This document shows, in pieces, positions 59,701 to 61,809 of a DNA stretch of 64,000 nucleotides (position 1 is the first letter of the stretch; each line of letters opens with the position of its first letter). Both the position numbers and the translations under genes were made by a program. The notes under the pieces are model-generated. The model ran no database searches, was not told the origin of the DNA, and saw only the letters and a program-made list of their open reading frames with translations. The DNA lies in contig OY987298.1 in the NCBI GenBank assembly GCA_963920635.1, forward strand, positions 53,671,949 through 53,735,948, read 5' to 3'. The DNA is from Pseudeuparius sepicola. Taxonomy: Eukaryota; Arthropoda; Insecta; Coleoptera; Anthribidae.

Positions 59701-61809
59701 TAACATATGTCGACTTTGTCTCGGATGCCTTGGAGAGGGGCTCTCCGGTGCACTCAATCTACACGGATTTCTCCAAGGCTTTCGATAGGGTTAACCATGC
59801 TGTTTTGGTATCCAAGCTGCGGAATATGGGTGTTGGTGGTACTTTTCTTTCCTGGATAAAGAGCTACTTAACGGATCGTTCTCAAATTGTTAGATTCAAC
59901 AACTTTATGTCCAGAGATATATATGTCTCCTCAGGAGTACCCCAGGGGTCCCATCTGGGACCTCTGCTCTTCAATTTGTTTATTAATGACCTAGGATCGC
60001 ACCTTGAACACAGTCACTTTCTTCTCTTTGCGGATGACTTGAAGCTATACATGGAGATTTCCTCATCTAGTGACTGTTTAAAACTTCAGTCTGATTTAAA
60101 TCAATTAGTGGCTTGGTGTACCCGGAATGGCATGGAGCTGAATGCCTCCAAGTGTCACTCTGTCACCTTTCATAAGTCAAGGGCAGCCTTTGAACAGCCT
60201 TACTTGATCGGAAACACTACTCTTTCTAATGTTCCAGAAATAAAAGATTTGGGCGTTGTTATGGACTCTAAACTTACCTTCATACCCCACATCCAGGGCA
60301 CTTTATCAAAGTCTTTGCAGCTCCTCGGATTTATAAAACGTACTACCCGCGAATTCACTAATGTTGGTGCAGTTAAGCTCCTATATTGCTCATTGGTGAG
60401 AACCCATCTCAAATACGCTTCTTGTGTCTGGAATCCTTGTTATAACATACGCATTCAGAATATAGAAAAAGTTCAGCATAAATTCTTAAAATACATAGCT
60501 TTCAAACTTAGCTCACCACAATTGACATATCCCCAACTAGAACATAACATTCAAATTAGAACCCTCAAGGAACGTCGGGATCTAAGAGATCTTAAAATGC
60601 TTTATAATTTGCTACACAACAGATATACCTGTCCCCATCTGCTGAGCAGGATAGGTTTGCATGTGCCGTCAAGGGAGACTCGCCAGACAAATAATTTCTC
60701 GATACCTGTCCATAGGACTAACTACGGTCAAAACAGTTTTCTGACAAGGTCAGGCAGACTTGCCAACGAGCATCCCAGACTTAACTTCTTTTCCAATGGC
60801 TCGGCCTTCATAAAACAATTGCACATTATTGTTTGAAAACCTTGTATACACTCGCGGGATACCTACATCATTTTACAGTACTTGCATTTATAATTTCCTG
60901 CATTCATATATGCACTGTAAAAGCTGTGTTTGAACAATTTAGATATAAGATTACCTGTTACTATATCTGCTAAGTTGCTTCATGTACCCCTACATTATGA
61001 AATTGGGGAATGCCCGTTAATAAATAAATAAATAAATAAATACTATTTATGTTTTGAAGTACCTACTTATACGTAATGCCCACGTAATGGGAATTGTAGC
61101 ATTACTAAAGGTGATACAGGAAAAATCTGGTTGCAATTATTGGGACTACTACAGGCGGCCGCATTACCTTTAATTGACACATCTGAGTATCTGGAAGTTA
61201 GAAAAGTTAAAAATTGTTAATTATGATGGGAAATATTTTGCCTCCTTTAGAATCTATGGCACTGGCATGTCACATAAAACCTGATGGCAGTTGGACACTG
61301 ATATATAACATGACCTTGTGTCAGCCCCCTTGTGGTCTCCTTGGAGTCAACAGAAAACAAACTTCCCCTCAAGGCTTCAAGGCTAAAAGTCCCTGATTTA
61401 CACAATCATATTTTTAACAAAATAGCAAAAGAGATATAACCTAGTCAGGTCAATAAACAAATAAGGGCCATTGAAAATCATAGATATTGGGGTGTGTCGA
61501 AATTAAATGAAAAAATGTATTTATCATATTTTATTCAACATGCTTGTTTAGAAAATTGTTTTTGCAGCGTCTACTGCTGTTGTGGCTTCAGATAACTTAG
61601 TAGATGCCAGTGAAGTGGCTGGGGATTTTTCTAGTTCTGCTTACAACTTCAGCATGCAAACCCAGGTGTTTGAGCTGGATTTTAGCAATTACTCTTACTC
61701 TAGTGATGATGTACCAGTCATGACTGCAAGTACAAGTTTGACTTCCATCCAGAGTGTATTTGAGTTGGATGGAGAGTTTGTGGTTGTTTTGCAGGGAAAG
61801 ATAGGACAG
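8455..61809 (+). CDS. hop: Janus kinase (hopscotch type), partial, nine exons
   Basis: Non-receptor tyrosine kinase that couples cytokine receptors to STAT factors in the cytoplasm. Exons read from the sequence: 8455-8574, 8630-8793, 49312-49550, 49609-49821, 49881-50005, 53188-53338, 53604-53751, 54927-55019 and 61568-61809. All are bounded by AG/GT, and all junction phases agree. Domains in order: SH2 (CFLIRES, then ENEFIFNDD), the JH2 pseudokinase ([57 protein letters not shown]), a serine-rich linker, and the JH1 start ([10 protein letters not shown]). The DPG replacing DFG and the HGR replacing HRD are JAK pseudokinase hallmarks. N-terminal FERM exons were not found in 1-8454, and the rest of JH1 was not found after 61809. 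The third intron (8794-49311) encloses a complete gene on the other strand. Family assignment is secure; the symbol rests on insect orthology. Confidence 0.9.
9059..9315. repeat. Short MITE candidate
   Basis: Inverted 15-bp ends GAGTCGGGTAATACA and TGTATTACCCGGCTC, 257 bp overall, no target duplication established. Confidence 0.45.
9316..11734. other. JAK intron, nothing recognised
   Basis: AT-rich with overlapping short ORFs on both strands at 10361-10661 and no protein-like composition. I see no splice-bounded exon that fits JAK phases. Confidence 0.4.
11735..12212. repeat. Foldback MITE with CAGGGTGTCCCG ends
   Basis: Inverted arms of about 210 bp each, ends ACAGGGTGTCCCGAAATT and AATTTCGGGACACCGTGT. 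The centre includes a C run (11961-11973). No ORF. ACAGGGTG-type ends are common in arthropod MITEs. Confidence 0.8.
12213..15058. other. JAK intron, nothing recognised
   Basis: AT-rich. A small 14-bp inverted repeat (TGATTCAAAACCTT at 12975-12988 with its complement at 13067-13080) is the only structure noted. Confidence 0.4.
15059..15541 (+). pseudogene. Fragment of a transposon-associated protein
   Basis: 15293-15541 encodes [35 protein letters not shown] and [20 protein letters not shown]. This is the N-terminal pattern of a widespread repeat-encoded animal protein family (the N/R-A-K-Y/W-H-x-x-C motif). An upstream piece with FCNLC lies at 15059-15110 in another frame. No full-length ORF remains and the family function is unknown to me. 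Confidence 0.5.
15600..15838. repeat. GC-richer inverted-repeat segment
   Basis: Inverted pieces 15606-15624 with 15802-15821, and 15660-15671 with 15765-15776. This about 240-bp stretch is much richer in G+C than its surroundings and likely a MITE. ORFs here on both strands are by-products of the palindrome. Confidence 0.45.
15864..16603. other. Sequence downstream of the receptor gene
   Basis: No coding signal on either strand; the receptor 3' end lies just above it. Confidence 0.4.
16604..16609 (-). promoter_or_regulatory. Candidate polyadenylation signal of the receptor gene
   Basis: AATAAA on the - strand, 84 nt beyond the stop codon of the receptor gene. Short AT-rich hexamers occur by chance in this window, so position is the main support. 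Confidence 0.45.
16693..17533 (-). CDS. Receptor exon 11: Ig-like region, transmembrane helix, cytoplasmic tail
   Basis: Finishes TSP1, then has two Ig-like segments: YYKWSFNG with [10 protein letters not shown], and a second ending [12 protein letters not shown]. The usual first Ig cysteine is not seen in either, so the folds are atypical. A hydrophobic helix ([20 protein letters not shown]) precedes a short basic tail without obvious signalling motifs. The stop codon is at 16693-16695. Coding is continuous from the acceptor at 17534. Confidence 0.85.
16693..42164 (-). CDS. Kringle/FAMeT/TSP1/Ig type I membrane receptor-like gene, 11 exons
   Basis: Exons on the - strand: 42164-41756, 41559-41094, 38994-38427, 37609-37258, 36616-36332, 34167-34060, 22744-22592, 22536-22081, 21209-20980, 19717-19545, 17533-16693. 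All use GT-AG and agree in phase, and the total is 4041 nt, i.e. 1346 residues plus stop. Approximate order: signal peptide 1-17; kringles 30-113 and 118-212; FAMeT-like domains 213-370 and 371-505; kringles about 535-625 and 628-720; FAMeT-like domains 735-845 and 846-1015; TSP1 1019-1080; Ig-like 1100-1270; transmembrane 1307-1330; basic tail ending KYKRNRRK. A surface adhesion, recognition or receptor role is inferred; no enzyme is implied by the FAMeT name. I do not recognise the protein. It lies wholly inside one JAK intron, antisense to it. Confidence 0.88.
17534..18365. other. Receptor intron 10, upstream part
   Basis: The ORF at 17869-18126 has no recognisable domain. The tRNA-headed repeat follows at 18366. 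Confidence 0.4.
18366..18815 (+). repeat. tRNA-headed repeat ending in a hairpin, copy 1
   Basis: The head at 18374-18440 has A-box-like (TTACTCAGCACAGGG) and B-box-like (CGAGTTTAAGTCCC) segments. An AT-rich body follows, internally duplicated (18450-18593 and 18594-18700). A hairpin at 18733-18808 then forms, with stems of about 28 bp ending near TTTTTTGGCC. The reversed copy at 54160-54550 has the same order. Confidence 0.65.
19545..19717 (-). CDS. Receptor exon 10: thrombospondin type 1 repeat
   Basis: Encodes a TSP1 repeat with the tryptophan ladder and first cysteines ([20 protein letters not shown]), then [18 protein letters not shown]. The last two cysteines come from exon 11 (KCSDFPC), so the domain is complete only after splicing. 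TSP1 repeats mediate extracellular adhesion and ligand binding and are often placed near Ig domains in guidance receptors. Confidence 0.9.
19718..20979. other. Receptor intron 9
   Basis: Holds a MITE-like piece starting TACAGGGTGAG at 20571 with a small inverted core (GACGTCCCA / TGGGACGTC, 20591-20720). Otherwise unremarkable. Confidence 0.4.
20980..22744 (-). CDS. Receptor exons 7-9: FAMeT domains 3-4
   Basis: Exons 22744-22592, 22536-22081 and 21209-20980. The first continues FAMeT 3 ([20 protein letters not shown]). The second has the [19 protein letters not shown] strand pair, typical of the fold, then a second unit ([18 protein letters not shown]). The third has the equivalent [18 protein letters not shown] and [14 protein letters not shown]. 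All junctions are phase-consistent. Exon 7 is separated from exon 6 by 11.3 kb holding the gypsy element. Confidence 0.8.
23955..24590 (+). repeat. Dispersed repeat, copy 1
   Basis: Shares a diverged collinear match with 36705-37200 (for example TTACAAAATACCAAAACGAA, TTTTATTATGCTCTTTTTT, GACGTCATT / GACTTCATT). No ORF beyond chance. Element class unknown. Confidence 0.6.
24805..25038. repeat. Inverted repeat with 44-bp arms
   Basis: Arms 24805-24848 and 24993-25038 (core CCCACAGGTAC, GAAGAAC, GCCCATTT). The short - strand ORF over it is not supported as a gene. Confidence 0.6.
25298..25714 (-). repeat. Gypsy 3' LTR
   Basis: Downstream LTR for the - strand element, 417 bp, bounded TGTAAC and CTACA on the + strand. 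Preceded (in element orientation) by the purine-rich tract at 25715-25734. Confidence 0.95.
25715..25734 (-). other. Gypsy polypurine tract
   Basis: On the - strand an A/G-rich run (AAGGGGCTTGGGGAGG, then CTGA) directly precedes the 3' LTR, where plus-strand priming occurs in this class of element. Confidence 0.65.
25792..29130 (-). CDS. pol: Gypsy Pol polyprotein (PR-RT-RNaseH-IN)
   Basis: Open from 29130 down to the stop at 25792; the first Met is at 28968, but expression is expected by -1 frameshift from gag. Domains in order: aspartic protease (ALIDSGSQ), reverse transcriptase ([14 protein letters not shown], catalytic YVDDVL), RNase H ([24 protein letters not shown]), integrase HHCC zinc finger (HEGIGHFG through CAICQ), and the integrase core with D-D-E in [17 protein letters not shown] and [15 protein letters not shown]. 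No stop or frameshift interrupts it. No chromodomain or env follows; the ORF ends about 80 bp before the 3' LTR. Confidence 0.93.
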   Translation of the reverse strand, partial: KHIVLRSRDRRKRVGKRNQYPPISPEVGDTENKRAKIIIKTPSEEPQNFCDFKHMGELSRCPQIEVYFYGHYFPALIDSGSQVSGFSEEVWTQLSNFHDDIPNLACTGVKISGAFKSGQRKVQKQCLLNFKAGGYLFEHEFLLIPGLTVLVIIGIDFLRHCRAVIDLDKHRIVCKIDNQEIEIPEQHFPREFDLPESLKLRLAACDKLYLTNHILKENSAPQLFHSIVAECFFLNEQQKCKFGEFLLVHSAAFSDIPGLVKNYCHEIKLSVDKEFFIKPYPLPLAHREAVDRAIRVMETWGIIERAATPYVSPIMTTLKKDNTVRVCLDARYLNKIMQKEYEMPPPIEEILMRISGCKFMSTLDFTMGYYQIPLSDNSKKYTGFMVGQKTYQFRVLPFGLSTAVSSFVRCIDKVFGAEFKGFLLCYVDDVLVLSNTFEEHLVHLEKIFKRVVECGLKLNLKKCCFFKTEIKFVGYVITPDGVHPSEDRVQAVSDYRVPRNVKELQKLIGLCNFDRHFCPHFSAVCEPLTKLLRKKESWRWGKTEQCAFDEIKSLLKSATMLYHPRPDLSWNLCVDASDVALGAHLFQIVYGEKKVAAWASRTLLPREVRYSGSEKEILAAVWAIQRYRTYLLGKKFTLFTDNRELTYLNTCRLLSPRITRWALTLQEFDFDIKYISGRENFVSDALSRFSGALDASPSDKCFKILSNFKMPPDFERMLKNLKSLQREDPKLCHIIETWVADNELRSRFVLKNDLLYYRQAMDEPCLLCVPQSLTSMFCKYFHEGIGHFGVFKTWCALRREVWWPNMQKDIKRVVRVCAICQKTKHAVLPKPPINPIVPHSKGELVALDLYGPLPASRGGATFLLVVLDVFSKFVALYPLRKATTRACLNRLVLKYFPQVGRPESILSDHGTQFTSKSWKTTLTSLGINFIFSSIRHPQSNVSERVMRELGRLCRAYCHDKNTRWAFEVSNFEFFLNNVVHESTGFTPSELHFNKTNYVLPPLLRDSESRTNAMSHGEKLVLARETLEGRAARRAVNFPSRPYRNFEPGDLVLLRMNPVSSALTAETKKMMLLFSGPFRIKKHISFATYVLEDPQTKKERGSFHASHLKPFHK
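29061..30215 (-). CDS. gag: Gypsy Gag
   Basis: 384-residue structural protein starting at the ATG just inside the primer-binding site ([11 protein letters not shown]). The frame is also open further upstream into the LTR, but that is unlikely to be used. The N-terminal third is Pro/Gln/Arg-rich and disordered-looking. The central part ([46 protein letters not shown]) matches the retrotransposon Gag capsid pattern. I see no CCHC zinc knuckle, which many gypsy Gags have. The 3' end overlaps pol by 70 nt in a different frame. Confidence 0.85.
   Translation of the reverse strand: MNSRENTPRPPLNHEYSLRRRATMFNHLGERIQHVREYQGHPDGRPPINLIPEVPPPPSTPSERSEQGRPVPSSFSAPPPRFAQQPPRAPQGVAAEGLPAFRSITEPLIPLFTPEGITRLVAQVVHQMQGVNLGVNNANYSNQNRGNPPERVFDEDVLKKIPKFDDKSVHPVDFLNMVEEFIDVQNVSYRKFVYIVNPLFAEKTRLWADACISTFQNYSQFRQAFLEHFWSPTKQLQIKLKLESAYFSQSSGSFVDHFNYYVSLAKHLQPPYEPELLIQIISRHYPPNISAVLIGSNNFGEALEKLRQAEYYFSRSPKSSQGLSNSNSTYKQNQNIQIYGENVQKMRPFNNPNAPTNFGNNKNISFLEVETEENESGNEISTLQ
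29082..29088 (-). promoter_or_regulatory. -1 ribosomal frameshift heptamer between gag and pol
   Basis: The - strand reads G GGA AAC in the gag frame, the canonical X XXY YYZ slippery form. It lies inside the 70-nt gag/pol overlap (29061-29130), and pol is in the -1 frame relative to gag, exactly as such a site requires. Confidence 0.8.
30273..30290 (-). other. Gypsy primer-binding site
   Basis: Two bases inside the 5' LTR the - strand reads TGGCGCCCA followed by CAGCAAGG. TGGCGCC starts are typical primer-binding sites complementary to a tRNA 3' end; Lys tRNA is the likely primer by analogy, not shown here. Confidence 0.6.
30293..30709 (-). repeat. Gypsy 5' LTR
   Basis: Upstream LTR for the - strand element, 417 bp, the same as the copy at 25298-25714 on reading both through. 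It should carry the element promoter. Confidence 0.95.
31226..32395. repeat. Large foldback repeat interrupted by a MITE
   Basis: Inverted arms: 31226-31433 continued at 31926-31990 on the left, and 32100-32395 on the right (ends GGTTGGAATAAATTCAAT / ATTGAATTTGTTCCAACC). The left arm is split by the element at 31436-31925; the right arm shows the uninterrupted sequence. Confidence 0.8.
31436..31925. mobile_element. Tc1-type MITE inside the foldback arm
   Basis: Ends CAGTGACCGGCAGAAAGTTGG and inverted CCAAGTTTCTGCCGGTCCCTC, with TA on both sides (31434-31435, 31926-31927). 490 bp, no ORF. Confidence 0.72.
32428..32460. repeat. Perfect 13-bp hairpin
   Basis: Stem CCTCAGACAAATA with its exact complement, 7-nt loop. 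No T tract follows; function unknown. Confidence 0.6.
32668..33246 (+). repeat. 5S-like hairpin repeat, copy A (uninterrupted)
   Basis: About 580 bp, shared with the copies at 43643-44974 and 50635-52925. A stretch at 33019-33075 resembles the 3' half of 5S rRNA: an ungapped comparison with the animal A-box and C-box consensus (AAGTCAAGCAACG... GGACGGGTGA) gives about 36 of 50 matches. The downstream end is a hairpin with stems of about 40 bp (33140-33180 and 33196-33240). It has no terminal inverted repeats and no coding potential. A SINE3-like or TRIM-like element is the best guess. Confidence 0.7.
33477..34095. repeat. Tandem duplication, 311-bp period, covering the end of receptor exon 6
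   Basis: Copies 33477-33784 and 33789-34095 are nearly identical. The second includes the last 36 coding nt and the splice donor of receptor exon 6 (34060-34095); the first therefore carries a decoy exon end with donor 311 bp further along the transcript. Confidence 0.9.
34060..37609 (-). CDS. Receptor exons 4-6: end of FAMeT 2, kringles 3-4
   Basis: Exon 4 (37609-37258) closes FAMeT 2, then gives the first part of kringle 3 ([31 protein letters not shown]). Exon 5 (36616-36332) finishes it ([16 protein letters not shown]) and encodes the start of kringle 4 ([29 protein letters not shown]). Exon 6 (34167-34060) ends kringle 4 ([20 protein letters not shown]) and begins FAMeT 3 ([11 protein letters not shown]). 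Each kringle is split just after the CRNP loop, the same intron position twice, which fits duplication of a kringle pair. The last 36 nt and the donor of exon 6 are copied in a downstream tandem repeat. Confidence 0.88.
34240..35760. repeat. Diverged inverted repeat pieces
   Basis: The - strand of 34240-34440 resembles + strand pieces at 34700-34810 (GCAGCTGCGGTCG) and 35640-35750 (ACATCTTTCATAAATTGTTA). C runs occur at 34910-34923 and 35579-35588. No gene is supported. Confidence 0.45.
35950..36045 (+). repeat. LINE 3' end with ATT tail
   Basis: AATAAAGGC followed by (ATT)n at about 36025-36042, the usual tail of CR1/L2-like insect LINEs. The upstream part is not recognisable as coding. Confidence 0.5.
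36705..37200 (+). repeat. Dispersed repeat, copy 2
   Basis: Same orientation and order as 23955-24590, shorter. Lies between receptor exons 4 and 5. Confidence 0.6.
38427..38994 (-). CDS. Receptor exon 3: FAMeT domains 1-2
   Basis: Completes the first farnesoic-acid-methyltransferase-like domain ([17 protein letters not shown], then [17 protein letters not shown]). It then begins a second ([55 protein letters not shown]). The pattern of an F-x-V strand, a Y-x-x-x-I strand and an F-x-I-S/x-W strand is what I recognise for this fold, which also occurs in non-enzymatic extracellular proteins. Donor GTAAGT, phase 0. Confidence 0.8.
39119..40445. mobile_element. Relic DNA transposon with 30-bp inverted ends
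   Basis: Inverted ends CTTTGACCCGTACAAAAATTTTAACCAGGG (in pieces, 39119-39149) and complement (40415-40445), about 1.3 kb. It encloses a short psq-type helix-turn-helix ORF, suggesting a pogo-like element. It lies in the receptor intron between exons 2 and 3. Confidence 0.65.
39876..40031 (+). pseudogene. Truncated psq-type helix-turn-helix ORF
   Basis: 51 residues: [20 protein letters not shown] then [20 protein letters not shown] and HFTIYDI. The alternation of a basic N-terminus, an A-x-x-x-V/x-G-x-x-x-Y-R-x-A core and a second helix fits the psq DNA-binding domain of pogo/Tigger-like transposases. Translation stops within the second helix; no catalytic part is present nearby. Confidence 0.6.
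41094..42164 (-). CDS. Receptor exons 1-2: signal peptide, kringles 1-2, start of FAMeT 1
   Basis: Exon 1 (42164-41756) starts with a hydrophobic leader ([17 protein letters not shown]), which decides the start. Kringle 1 follows, with [18 protein letters not shown] and a closing Cys-Gly-Ile-Pro-Leu-Cys. Kringle 2 starts at [13 protein letters not shown] and is split by the intron; exon 2 (41559-41094) supplies [19 protein letters not shown] and YCEIPFC. The end of exon 2 begins a FAMeT fold ([28 protein letters not shown]). Kringles are extracellular disulfide domains that bind proteins or lysine side chains. Confidence 0.9.
42165..43642. other. Upstream region of the receptor gene
   Basis: The receptor promoter should lie here (- strand). 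I see no convincing TATA or initiator beyond AT-rich background. The 107-bp inverted repeat at 42373-42479 is its only clear structure. Confidence 0.35.
42373..42479. repeat. 107-bp inverted-repeat unit upstream of the receptor gene
   Basis: Arms TATAGTGGATATCACGAAT and ATTCGTGGTATCCACTATA (18 of 19 pair), about 210 bp upstream of the receptor start codon. Likely a tiny MITE; a promoter role cannot be judged. Confidence 0.5.
43643..44974 (-). repeat. 5S-like hairpin repeat, copy B, with a 720-bp palindromic insert in the hairpin loop
   Basis: Same family as copy A, reversed. The 5S-like part is at 44528-44598 and carries a small internal duplication. Between the two hairpin arms lie about 720 bp (43695-44417) that are themselves an inverted repeat with arms of about 200 bp. 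The middle of that insert carries a tRNA-like stretch. The far end is near 44974. Confidence 0.7.
43985..44085 (-). repeat. tRNA-like (Pol III promoter) stretch in the loop of copy B
   Basis: The - strand reads a D-arm-like segment (TAGCCGAGTCGATAAAGG) and a T-arm/B-box-like segment (GTAGGTTCAAATCCCAC) about 55 nt apart. The acceptor ends do not pair, so this is not a functional tRNA; a SINE head is likely. Confidence 0.55.
44975..46425. other. JAK intron, nothing recognised
   Basis: AT-rich except for a GC-rich hairpin-forming patch at 45905-45930 (GCCGGCCGCGTGGCCGGC). No exon supported. Confidence 0.4.
46426..47287. repeat. 862-bp palindrome with 405-bp arms
   Basis: Arms 46426-46830 and 46883-47287 are near-perfect inverted copies (ends GACCGGGAGATAGTGACAG), with a 52-bp spacer. 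No ORF longer than about 60 codons occurs and no clear target duplication is seen. It sits in the JAK intron 2 kb before exon 49312-49550. Confidence 0.92.
47770..48298. mobile_element. MITE with TACAGGGTGAG ends
   Basis: Inverted ends of about 26 bp (ACAGGGTGAGTTTTTT...CGATGCCCA) and a unique centre, 529 bp. It directly abuts the next inverted-repeat element. Confidence 0.8.
48299..48603. mobile_element. MITE with CGTTGAGTGAG ends
   Basis: 30-bp inverted ends (CGTTGAGTGAGGAATAATAA... and complement, 48299-48328 and 48574-48603). 305 bp, GC-richer centre; ORFs on both strands are incidental. Confidence 0.8.
48853..49142. repeat. Minisatellite, about 59-bp unit, five copies
   Basis: Diverged tandem units built around TTAATAATTTTAACTCAAG, ACTGCTGATTTTT and ATACTTCTGATA. 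It ends about 170 bp before JAK exon 49312-49550. Confidence 0.88.
49312..49550 (+). CDS. hop: JAK exon joining SH2 to the JH2 glycine loop (possible double frameshift)
   Basis: Exon between an acceptor ending TTAACAG and the donor GTAACT, phase-compatible with its neighbours (79 codons plus two bases). One frame is open throughout. It begins with [11 protein letters not shown], fits JAK after SH2, and ends with the JH2 loop and ATP-site strand (LGQGKYG, EVAMKML). Between these, from about 49343 to 49429, JAK-like residues ([24 protein letters not shown]) appear instead in another frame. A two-base gain in TGTGT (49341-49345) and a one-base gain in the T run (49426-49429) would explain this, together restoring the frame. 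Either about 29 residues are genuinely altered or the assembly has two small errors. The acceptor has a weak pyrimidine tract. Confidence 0.75.
49609..50005 (+). CDS. hop: JAK JH2 pseudokinase core exons
   Basis: Exons 49609-49821 (71 codons, phase 0) and 49881-50005 flank a 59-bp intron. The first encodes helix C and the hinge ([31 protein letters not shown]). The second encodes the degenerate catalytic and metal-binding segments ([21 protein letters not shown]). The missing catalytic aspartate in HGR and the DPG instead of DFG show the regulatory JH2 domain, which restrains JH1 in this family. Confidence 0.92.
51055..52725 (-). mobile_element. Tc1-type DNA transposon with TA target duplication
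   Basis: 1671 bp with inverted ends of about 28 bp (CGAGCCCTAACAACTAAATG...) and TA at both flanks (51053-51054, 52726-52727). It splits a 5S-like repeat: the uninterrupted copy at 32668-33246 shows the empty site on its other strand (CGAATAGTAAAATGGG). It lies in the JAK intron between exons 49881-50005 and 53188-53338. Confidence 0.93.
51308..52489 (-). pseudogene. Tc1-type transposase with one in-frame stop
   Basis: DD34E transposase. The N-terminal part has helix-turn-helix DNA-binding segments ([31 protein letters not shown]). The catalytic part has [18 protein letters not shown] and [13 protein letters not shown], the last two spaced as in DD34E elements. Coding is interrupted by a 77-bp intron-like gap (51966-52042, GT-AG). 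A TGA at 52124-52126 is the only break I see, with homology continuing on both sides. The start may be the internal Met at about 52390 ([10 protein letters not shown]). Confidence 0.82.
53188..53751 (+). CDS. hop: JAK JH2 pseudokinase C-lobe exons
   Basis: Exons 53188-53338 and 53604-53751. The first begins in phase with the exon ending at 50005 and gives [12 protein letters not shown] and [19 protein letters not shown], the APE-equivalent and helix F of a JAK pseudokinase. The second gives [20 protein letters not shown] and [10 protein letters not shown], the helix H-I end of JH2. The 3.2-kb intron before 53188 holds a 5S-like repeat with a Tc1 element inside it. Confidence 0.92.
54160..54550 (-). 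repeat. tRNA-headed repeat ending in a hairpin, copy 2
   Basis: Read on the - strand: a tRNA-like head (54545-54470) with an anticodon-loop-like CTAGTAA (Thr-AGT-like) and the B box GGGTTCAATC. Then comes a body matching copy 1 (54460-54300), and a hairpin (54272-54167) with TTTTGGCC near the loop. The stem base reads GCGTAA/TTACGC here but GTGTAAG/CTTACAC in copy 1. Confidence 0.65.
54927..55019 (+). CDS. hop: JAK JH2-JH1 linker exon
   Basis: A 93-bp exon with acceptor TTTTCAG and donor GTATGT, starting with two bases that complete the codon left open at 53751. It encodes a short serine-rich segment ([14 protein letters not shown]) after the pseudokinase, with no recognisable fold. The assignment rests on position, splice sites and phase, not on strong residue similarity. 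Confidence 0.72.
55020..57301. other. JAK intron upstream of the LINE
   Basis: An inverted relation exists between 55300-55345 (GTGGCGTAACTTCA, GGCTCGGAGGCAG) and 56285-56345 (CCCGGAGGCAATTG, AGTTACGCCACTGT), suggesting a roughly 1-kb MITE-like element (about 55300-56345). ORFs inside are not supported. Confidence 0.45.
56709..56850 (-). repeat. LINE/SINE 3' end, reversed, with ATT tail
   Basis: Read on the - strand it ends CAATAAAGTCC followed by a run of ATT units (56709-56727 on the + strand). This is the typical 3' terminus of an insect CR1-like LINE or a SINE using it. The 5' limit is unclear. Confidence 0.5.
57302..58003 (+). CDS. LINE ORF1 protein with PHD-like zinc finger
   Basis: 233 residues. 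Cys/His spacing at the N-terminus ([27 protein letters not shown]) fits a C4HC3 PHD-like finger, as in ORF1 of several insect LINE groups. A helical middle ([18 protein letters not shown]) may be a coiled coil, followed by an RNA-binding-like part ([36 protein letters not shown]). It probably packages element RNA. The frame is intact. Confidence 0.82.
   Translation: MHCLKCEIEEDDSSSLTSCDGCSRPVHKRAECSGLAASEIRVLELKAKRTLKFFCQDCQSGLLNIPKLIKAISELKEDVKRLKSQPSSSVTPASGEDFYSELQDRQTRANNLMVFNLPEGNDALEIPRLLGTLSDNPPEIVKFTRIGKKNKNGFRSIRVTLASQPDVFALLRNRSRLKGKKVYINSDLTPKQQENEKALRARLADRISQGETNLTIRYRQGTPIIVSKNLQNA
58018..58378 (+). pseudogene. LINE ORF2 endonuclease region, frameshifted
   Basis: APE-type endonuclease start ([11 protein letters not shown]) lies in one frame to about 58085, then continues in another ([23 protein letters not shown]). 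A second shift near 58338 leads to the frame used by the reverse transcriptase ORF. These two small shifts make this copy unable to express ORF2 as written. Confidence 0.8.
58416..60836 (+). CDS. LINE ORF2 C-terminal part: endonuclease end and reverse transcriptase
   Basis: 806 residues from the first Met of an open frame, which is really the continuation of the broken ORF2. It contains the endonuclease motif GILGDFNLP and the terminal DGYHPPLD. Reverse transcriptase motifs follow: [56 protein letters not shown] and the catalytic FADDLKLY. The last part is the conserved C-terminal region of jockey-like ORF2. It is free of stops. Confidence 0.9.
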   Translation: MIGILGDFNLPNALWINDNLSSVATPVPPATPAEADSLLVVSGLCVFHNLFQLNAITNTSNSILDLVLFHENCCKVFGADDCIVPQDGYHPPLDITVRFVSDNNNSSSLRDGYYRDFKSADYSLLNDYLGAIGWDALFADVGLNDMVDIFYNLIYSAIEIYVPLKRIPSGKFPRWYSPELRHHIMEKKKAHKRYKTSGLQSDYREFSHLRSICKRLLVESNNTFIALTENSLTTNPKQFWNYVNSKRKSSDIPCKFYCDGKSSDSGLEIANMFAENFSKIYTSKPCSHHPQPDSIYNHTIVTDYYISISDVYSHLNSLDANKGPGPDGLPPLLLKHCSFVLARPLHIIFNSSLTKGTFPDFWKLSYLTPIHKSGKKDLIANYRPISILSAIPKVFELILTKYLTSVLSPYVISEQFGFQTGRNAELNLLTYVDFVSDALERGSPVHSIYTDFSKAFDRVNHAVLVSKLRNMGVGGTFLSWIKSYLTDRSQIVRFNNFMSRDIYVSSGVPQGSHLGPLLFNLFINDLGSHLEHSHFLLFADDLKLYMEISSSSDCLKLQSDLNQLVAWCTRNGMELNASKCHSVTFHKSRAAFEQPYLIGNTTLSNVPEIKDLGVVMDSKLTFIPHIQGTLSKSLQLLGFIKRTTREFTNVGAVKLLYCSLVRTHLKYASCVWNPCYNIRIQNIEKVQHKFLKYIAFKLSSPQLTYPQLEHNIQIRTLKERRDLRDLKMLYNLLHNRYTCPHLLSRIGLHVPSRETRQTNNFSIPVHRTNYGQNSFLTRSGRLANEHPRLNFFSNGSAFIKQLHIIV
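61568..61809 (+). CDS. hop: JAK linker and start of JH1 tyrosine kinase
   Basis: Exon after the acceptor TTTTTGCAG, ending at the donor GTAGGT in phase 0. A Ser/Thr/Asp-rich linker with two similar pieces ([14 protein letters not shown] and [19 protein letters not shown]) runs into the first strand of the active JH1 kinase, stopping inside the glycine loop. The next 2.2 kb are repeats, so the rest of the catalytic domain lies on later exons. Confidence 0.82.

Larger units (their letters stand above)
57302..61042 (+). mobile_element. Non-LTR retrotransposon (Jockey/CR1-like LINE)
   Basis: ORF1 at 57302-58003, an endonuclease region at 58018-58378, and reverse transcriptase at 58416-60836, followed by a 3' UTR and a short tandem tail of TAAA units ending near 61042. 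It sits in the JAK intron before exon 61568-61809, same strand. No flanking target duplication was found, and the 5' end is uncertain; 56900-57300 may be its leader. The clade is not settled without a tree. Confidence 0.88.
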
